Below, piece by piece: positions 34,915 through 38,798 of a stretch of DNA of 38,798 nucleotides (position 1 is its first letter; the number at the start of each line of letters is the position of its first letter). The DNA comes from Aneurinibacillus terranovensis DSM 18919 (GTDB lineage Bacteria > Bacillota > Bacilli > Aneurinibacillales > Aneurinibacillaceae), in contig NZ_KE387176.1 in assembly GCF_000430625.1 (NCBI RefSeq), positions 45,502 to 84,299 of the forward strand, given 5' to 3'. A program made the translations under genes and the position numbers. The notes below the pieces were generated by a model that saw only the letters and a list, made by a program, of their open reading frames with translations, was not told the origin of the DNA and ran no database searches.

Positions 34915-35043
34915 AATTCCTTTTCTGTATCGTGTTCAAAAATGGATAAAAAATATTCAACGTATTTGTGCTCAAAACAAGCAAATCCGTAACTCTAAAA
35001 GATAAATCGGTCAAAAAGTCTGAAAATGTAATATAATCTATTA

Positions 35044-35072
35044 TTGTATGCTAAATATTTACATGGTATGAT
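35044..35072 (+). promoter_or_regulatory. Promoter of the toxin-antitoxin operon
   Basis: TTGTAT and TATGAT with 17-base spacing and an extended -10 (TGGTATGAT). It lies about 140 bases before the antitoxin start. Confidence 0.65.
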
Positions 35073-35116
35073 ATATTAAATAAAAAAACTGGCGAACGAT
35101 TTTTAATCTATTAGGC

Positions 35117-35152
35117 TATGTTCTCTATTAAAATGAATGAATAGAGAACATA
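35117..35152. promoter_or_regulatory. 13-bp inverted repeat, possible TA operator
   Basis: TATGTTCTCTATT and AATAGAGAACATA are perfect arms 10 bases apart, between the predicted promoter and the antitoxin gene. It could be the binding site for autorepression by the antitoxin, or a leader hairpin. Confidence 0.55.
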
Positions 35153-35210
35153 TGGCTAATTAATTGGACAAGCAGCCCTATGCTATTCTTCTTAAAGGAG
35201 ATGATAGTGT

Positions 35211-35417
35211 ATGTGCGATGAAAAAGGGAAGGGTGATGATAATATGTTAGTTTCCCCCACTAAAGCAAAAAACCTAAAAAGAAAAGTTACGCGTGGATAT
35301 CGTTCAAACCTTTTGGCTAAAGCTACACCCGAACAACTACGTGTCGCTAATGAAATGGCTAAAAAAAGCCGTGGAATCAGCAATCTGACATATAGAGATG
35401 TTTACGGGGAGGATTAA
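35211..35417 (+). CDS. Putative antitoxin of a PemK/MazF-type pair
   Basis: A 68-residue, very basic and polar protein beginning MCDEKGKGDDNM. A lysine/arginine-rich middle follows (KAKNLKRKVTRGYRSNLL) and a helical C-terminus (QLRVANEMAKKSRGISNLTY, then RDVYGED). AAAGGAG lies 10 bases before the ATG; an internal ATG 11 codons later (MLVSP) is the alternative. It ends 2 bases before the toxin-like gene. I do not recognise a named antitoxin family. The role is inferred from size, order and tight coupling. Confidence 0.55.
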   Translation: MCDEKGKGDDNMLVSPTKAKNLKRKVTRGYRSNLLAKATPEQLRVANEMAKKSRGISNLTYRDVYGED

Positions 35418-35419
35418 AG

Positions 35420-36019
35420 GTGTTCAGAGATAAAGATAACTGGTTTTTTATTGAACGCGGAAAAGTATTCCAGGCTGCTATGTATTATCTTTCTGATACA
35501 AAGCGGCCTTTATCTTTTTTCATACCCGATAATGATGACAAATATCGTGGTACAATATTCGGAATGGACGGAGATTTTTCTCCAGAATTTAAAGATGGTA
35601 AATACTCTGCTAAAGAACACGAAGTTATATTTAAAATAAAGCCAAGACCAGTAGTTATTGTATCAAACGATACAAATAATCAATCAGACTATGAATATGT
35701 TCAAATTGCTCCGATAATGGGATTGTCAGAAGACGACAAACAAAATGGTCAGTTTTATACCGAGTTAAAAGAAGATAGGCATCCTTTATTTGTTTTTCTT
35801 CCCGAAAACTGTACAAAAGGAATCTCAAAAGAGTCATACATAGATGTTAGTGAATTAACATCTATACATAAGAGCCTCCTTTTAAAAATGGAAGGAAAAT
35901 TACCGAACGAAAGAATAGAAATGACAGAGCAACGTATATTAGACTGGTTAGATATCGGAGAGAAGGTAGAGGATGATGAAACAACCCCTAATTCTAACAG
36001 CTTTGAAAATATGAAATGA
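35420..36019 (+). CDS. PemK/MazF-like toxin, enlarged
   Basis: A 199-residue protein whose central and C-terminal parts resemble PemK/MazF ribonucleases. KPRPVVIVSNDTNN corresponds to the RPVVVVSND strand. ISKESYIDVSELTSIHKSLL, then KMEGKLPNERIEMTEQRIL, corresponds to the family's C-terminal SYV...TI.K..L....G.L segment. It is far longer than the usual 110-120 residues: about 70 extra N-terminal residues (FFIERGKVFQAAMYYLSD onward) and a polar tail. GTG start with GGGGAGG seven bases upstream. If active it would cleave mRNA when the labile upstream protein is lost. Confidence 0.65.
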   Translation: MFRDKDNWFFIERGKVFQAAMYYLSDTKRPLSFFIPDNDDKYRGTIFGMDGDFSPEFKDGKYSAKEHEVIFKIKPRPVVIVSNDTNNQSDYEYVQIAPIMGLSEDDKQNGQFYTELKEDRHPLFVFLPENCTKGISKESYIDVSELTSIHKSLLLKMEGKLPNERIEMTEQRILDWLDIGEKVEDDETTPNSNSFENMK

Positions 36020-36034
36020 AAGAAAAAGGGGCTG

Positions 36035-36073
36035 ACCAAAAAGAACGTACCTTGATGATACGCTCTTTTTGGT
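36035..36073 (+). terminator. Terminator after the toxin gene
   Basis: ACCAAAAAGA-A-CGTA pairs with TACG-C-TCTTTTTGGT over a 9-base loop. The T-rich right arm and following TTTAAGG give a weak U-tract. Confidence 0.6.
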
Positions 36074-36210
36074 TTAAGGATTCTTTAATCCGTGATTATA
36101 AATTCAAATCCAATAGGCATTTTTCTAACTGAAGGCGATGCTTCTTCTAAAGTATCAGATAATTATCGACACTATAACAATGCGCATAACTGCATAATTA
36201 CTCATTCTGA

Positions 36211-36235
36211 GACTACCTTTTCGGTGGTCTTTTTT
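36211..36235 (+). terminator. Orphan rho-independent terminator
   Basis: GACTACC and GGTGGTC (one G-U pair) with a five-base loop, then TTTTTT. No intact gene precedes it between 36075 and 36210. It may end readthrough from the toxin operon or mark a deleted gene. Confidence 0.7.
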
Positions 36236-36315
36236 GATGGAAAAATTATTATTTAACCTTCTTGACTTCTTGAAGTCTTGAATTATATGATTTAGATATC
36301 AAGGAGGTGAATATT

Positions 36316-36459
36316 ATAAAAACGCTAACGTTACGAATGGATGATGAACTCCATAAACAGATAAAACTCAAAACTGTAATGGAGGAATGCACCATTCAAG
36401 ACTATATCATGTCACTGATTAAGAAAGACCTGCAACAAGACGAACAAAAAGCAAAATAA
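36316..36459 (+). CDS. Ribbon-helix-helix DNA-binding protein, unusual start
   Basis: About 47 codons reading KTLTLRMDDELHKQIKLKTV, then MEECTIQDYIMSLIKKDLQQ. This is an Arc/CopG/HicB-like ribbon-helix-helix: one strand then two helices. A strong AAGGAGG ends at 36307, but no ATG follows in frame at usable distance. ATT (36313, 5 bases away) and ATA (36316, 8 bases away) are the only codons in position. The in-frame GTG at 36307 overlaps the ribosome site itself, and the in-frame ATG at 36340 would remove the strand. I list the ATA start. It may be a plasmid- or phage-type repressor or antitoxin. Confidence 0.6.
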   Translation: MKTLTLRMDDELHKQIKLKTVMEECTIQDYIMSLIKKDLQQDEQKAK

Positions 36460-36460
36460 A

Positions 36461-36500
36461 AAGGGAAGTCGCATCCCCACCAAGAGAGTCGACTTCCCTT
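36461..36500. terminator. Hairpin after the RHH gene
   Basis: AAGGGAAGTCG and CGACTTCCCTT form a perfect 11-bp stem. A U-tract is present only on the minus-strand side (TTTTTATTTT). On the plus strand it may still protect or terminate the RHH message. Confidence 0.6.
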
Positions 36501-36591
36501 CACATCAGCACAACCCTCCGAAGAGGTTGCCTTATTATTATAACAAGGGAATCCTCCTAACGGCAAGGGTTGTCAAATAAGAGGAATACCT

Positions 36592-37380
36592 ATGAATAAG
36601 CTTGAGAAAATTTTCAGTTATCAAGGTCAATCCGTTAGAGTGATTATAAAAGATGGAGAGCCATGGTGGGTTTCAAAGGACGTATGTGATGCTTTATCAA
36701 TCGCTCGTACACAGATTAGAAGACTAGACGATGATGAAAAGGGTGTGCATTTAATGCACACCCCTGGCGGACAGCAAGATATTGCCATTGTAAATGAATA
36801 CGGTCTTTACTCTCTTATTCTTGGCAGCCGTAAACCCGAAGCAAAAGTCTTCAAACGCTGGATTACACATGAAGTTCTCCTAGCCATCCGCACAACAGGG
36901 GAATATAGTGTCATACAGAAACCCACTGTACCGGCTCTGGCTATCCAAAAGCCTAGCCACACGAATTCGAAAATACGAGAGGCGAAACAACTTTTTGCTA
37001 TTCTCCGTGAAAATCAGTATGTGATGACACCTGAAGCACACCATGCCATTCTCTCTCACGTCACGGAATTACTCACGGGTAAGCCATTATCTCAACCGAT
37101 GCCCGAAGAAAGTATTCAAGTACCCATAAAATCATGGAAGAGAGATAGTAAACGCCCACCTGCCAATGAGTTCTGGCGATTCATTTGTGATCTTTCAGAT
37201 GAAATCGGAGTGGCTCGTCCACGGACGAAGGATTTGGGTGAATGGTGGGAGCATGCGTTACAACAAATGGATGAGAAATGGCTTGATTTGCTGTCGGAGA
37301 AACTTGATAACTCATCCAATTGGGTGCTCCAATTTTTAAAGAAAAAGTTGGAACAACACAAACAAAACCATTTGAATTAA
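36592..37380 (+). CDS. BRO-type phage antirepressor
   Basis: A 262-residue protein with an N-terminal BRO/ANT domain: VIIKDGEPWWVSKDVCDALS (about 17-36), then GGQQDIAIVNEYGLYSLILG (about 59-78) and SRKPEAKVFKRWITHEVL. This is the usual fold of prophage antirepressors. The middle (about 110-165) is helical. The C-terminal third, with DSKRPPANEFWRFICDLSDE and the Trp-rich WWEHALQQMDEKWLDLL, I do not recognise. GAGG lies eight bases before the ATG. It stands after RHH and toxin-antitoxin genes, consistent with a prophage or plasmid remnant. Confidence 0.8.
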   Translation: MNKLEKIFSYQGQSVRVIIKDGEPWWVSKDVCDALSIARTQIRRLDDDEKGVHLMHTPGGQQDIAIVNEYGLYSLILGSRKPEAKVFKRWITHEVLLAIRTTGEYSVIQKPTVPALAIQKPSHTNSKIREAKQLFAILRENQYVMTPEAHHAILSHVTELLTGKPLSQPMPEESIQVPIKSWKRDSKRPPANEFWRFICDLSDEIGVARPRTKDLGEWWEHALQQMDEKWLDLLSEKLDNSSNWVLQFLKKKLEQHKQNHLN

Positions 37381-37598
37381 TTAACAGCCGGTGGAGTGAA
37401 GTAGCTCCACCCATTCTGTTTAAGGAGGTGACATTCAGTGTCCTGTCTGAACCGTGAAACTTTCAAAAACGCGAACTTTTTATGTACTGTTTTTCTTAAA
37501 ATTCCATTGTAAAATAGTAGTGTGTAAAAAATTGTATAACGACTTCAAGAGGCCACTGCCATTGATATCATACATATTCAAGCAAAGGAGGCATTACG

Positions 37599-38648
37599 AT
37601 GAAACGTGCGTTAAAAATGGCTACGTTTGGCACAATCGTTGCGGCAACAGCCTTTACCCCGCTGTTCGCCTACGCGGAATCCTTTAAAGATATTCCAGCC
37701 AACCACTGGGCGAAAAATACCATTACGTGGGGAACGCAAAACCATGTCGTACACGGCTACCCGGATGGCACCTTCCATCCGGATAATCAGGTAAGCGAAG
37801 ACGAATTCCTTGCCATGCTTGTCAATTCGTTTGCCGGGGTACAAGCGAAAACCGATGCCCGTTGGGACAGCGGCTATTACACGTATGCTGTGAAGATGAA
37901 CTACCCAACCCAGGGAGCTGCAAATGAAACGGCACGGGGGTGGAAAATCAACCGCGGTCAAGTGGCGGAAATTCTCGCCGGAGCCACTGGGGTGAACTAC
38001 ACAGGAGATGACGCCGTGAAATACCTACTGGCAAAAGGATTAGCAAAGGGGAAAGATCCAAGCCAGGTCAGCATCGAAGCATATAAGGCTAGCGATTACC
38101 TGACACGCGCGGAAGCTGTGCAGTTTATCAAAACGGCGAAACAGCAGGGCCTAACCGAGCTGAAAGCCCGCCCGGCTCAACCGTCTGATCCGGCGCTGAT
38201 CCCACCGCTGCCACAACCGGCACCACCCGTGCCTCAACCTGCGCCACAGCCAACGAATCCCACGATTGAACAAAACCTTGAACGTGCAGCAAATGCATTA
38301 CAAAACTCGAACGTCCCTGATGGCACAATAGCCAAATATGCACGGCTGCTGTATCAATCCGCGAAGGGAGCCGTGGTGGAAGGCGACAAGGTGAAAATCA
38401 CGTTGCCACCCATCGAAAAGGGCTATTTAATAACCATCGGCTGGGGAACAGGGCATGTGGATTACGGAACGAATACCAAGAATCCGGTGGTCCCCTCAAC
38501 GGTAGAAATTCCGAAGACCAATTTTTTTGGTATGGGAGTATATTACCAGGGGCACGGTACATCAGGGGTTGGTGATGCCTATGCTTACTATAACAACATC
38601 AATGGAATAAAGGTAAATGACATTCTAATTGAAAACTTTCAGAAGTAG
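37599..38648 (+). CDS. SLH-domain surface protein
   Basis: A 349-residue secreted protein. The signal peptide ends near PLFAYAES (about 27). An SLH domain follows (FKDIPANHWAKNTITWGTQN, then HGYPDGTFHPDNQVSEDEFL), with a second degenerate SLH-like stretch (about 105-190) including YLTRAEAVQFIK. SLH domains bind pyruvylated wall polymers. A Pro/Gln-rich linker (about 198-225) leads to a C-terminal domain of about 125 residues (YLITIGWGTGHVDYGT, VYYQGHGTSGVGDAYAYYN) that I do not recognise. It has aromatic and Gly-rich character. AAAGGAGG precedes the ATG. No clear promoter was identified in 37381-37580. Confidence 0.82.
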   Translation: MKRALKMATFGTIVAATAFTPLFAYAESFKDIPANHWAKNTITWGTQNHVVHGYPDGTFHPDNQVSEDEFLAMLVNSFAGVQAKTDARWDSGYYTYAVKMNYPTQGAANETARGWKINRGQVAEILAGATGVNYTGDDAVKYLLAKGLAKGKDPSQVSIEAYKASDYLTRAEAVQFIKTAKQQGLTELKARPAQPSDPALIPPLPQPAPPVPQPAPQPTNPTIEQNLERAANALQNSNVPDGTIAKYARLLYQSAKGAVVEGDKVKITLPPIEKGYLITIGWGTGHVDYGTNTKNPVVPSTVEIPKTNFFGMGVYYQGHGTSGVGDAYAYYNNINGIKVNDILIENFQK

Positions 38649-38654
38649 GTTTAA

Positions 38655-38685
38655 ACCGCATCTCATGGAGGTGCGGTATTTTTTT
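38655..38685 (+). terminator. Terminator of the SLH gene
   Basis: ACCGCATCTC and GAGGTGCGGT pair (one mismatch) over ATG, followed by ATTTTTTT. Confidence 0.9.
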
Positions 38686-38712
38686 ACCCAATTAAAGAGA
38701 GGAGATGATAAA

Positions 38713-38798
38713 ATGCAGAGAAAAAAAACGATTCGAAAATGGGGCAGTCTTCTTACGGCGGCAAGCCTTCTGGTTCTCCAGCCTGTCACAGCGCTGGC
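38713..38798 (+). CDS. Secreted protein, partial
   Basis: The first 28 codons of a gene cut by the right edge: MQRKKTIRKWGSLLTAA, then a hydrophobic stretch and a likely cleavage site near VTALA. It is a classical signal peptide. GAGGAG precedes the ATG. It follows the SLH gene after a terminator and may be another surface protein. The mature part is not visible. Confidence 0.75.
   Translation, partial: MQRKKTIRKWGSLLTAASLLVLQPVTAL

Noticed and set aside
34757-35014. 85-codon minus-strand frame across the long hairpin
   Set aside because: No ATG or ribosome site at its start. Much of its coding is fixed by the palindromes, so a non-coding RNA is the better reading.
38525-38535. Match to the CATACCAAAG sequence at the GH18/recombinase junction inside the SLH gene
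   Set aside because: Only nine bases agree and they lie in an intact coding region; consistent with chance, not an attachment site.
1-38798. CRISPR arrays, rRNA and tRNA genes
   Set aside because: I saw no regularly spaced repeats, no rRNA signatures and no cloverleaf-like sequence with TTCRANTC that held up on inspection.

Overview
The window reads as chromosome of a low-to-medium GC, endospore-forming Firmicute of the Bacillales. Aneurinibacillus or a similar Paenibacillaceae-type genus is my guess, made from protein flavour only. The support is a gamma-type small acid-soluble spore protein, a YaaH-type spore GH18 fragment, Fur and FadR operators of Bacillus type, AGGAGG ribosome sites, SLH surface proteins and a stalk/AMIN/Amidase_3 cell-wall hydrolase.

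Positions 1-3700 are housekeeping: a partial SASP, recQ, the S1-domain RNA-binding protein cvfB and a small membrane protein. Positions 3830-10980 carry a fatty-acid beta-oxidation operon, fadN-fadA-fadE-lcfB, behind a perfect FadR operator. Positions 11080-15630 hold endonuclease III (nth), then a Fur-controlled iron-uptake pair (an EfeU permease and an internally duplicated lipoprotein, without EfeO or EfeB), then a DtxR-family metalloregulator. Positions 15775-20800 run on the minus strand: regulator, broken membrane-protein remnant, DHA2-type MFS exporter, a 58-codon ORF not previously called, a phasin-like protein and an AarF/UbiB kinase. Positions 21000-25850 carry pepF, the amidase and a YitT-family protein.

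From about 25940 to the end the window turns accessory. The C-terminal part of a spore GH18 hydrolase stops exactly where a large serine recombinase gene ends, the geometry of a skin-type sporulation element or similar integrated element. Next come remnants of ISL3 and IS110 transposases. A bicarbonate-uptake operon follows (dabB-dabA, a DUF2294 protein and a carbonic-anhydrase-like protein without zinc ligands). It has a strong SigA promoter and a terminator inside its 325-nt leader. After it lie a large hairpin with a possible small RNA, a PemK/MazF-like toxin-antitoxin pair, a ribbon-helix-helix protein with a non-standard start codon, a BRO-type antirepressor and two secreted proteins, the first with an SLH domain.

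A second theme is large inverted repeats between convergent genes. Two copies (about 174 and 198 nt, opposite orientation) of one palindromic repeat family lie at 3261 and 14735. Other long hairpins sit at 10999, 25848 and 34853. The most interesting targets are the split GH18 gene with its recombinase, the attenuated dab leader and its zinc-less partner, the toxin-antitoxin pair, and the palindromic repeats.
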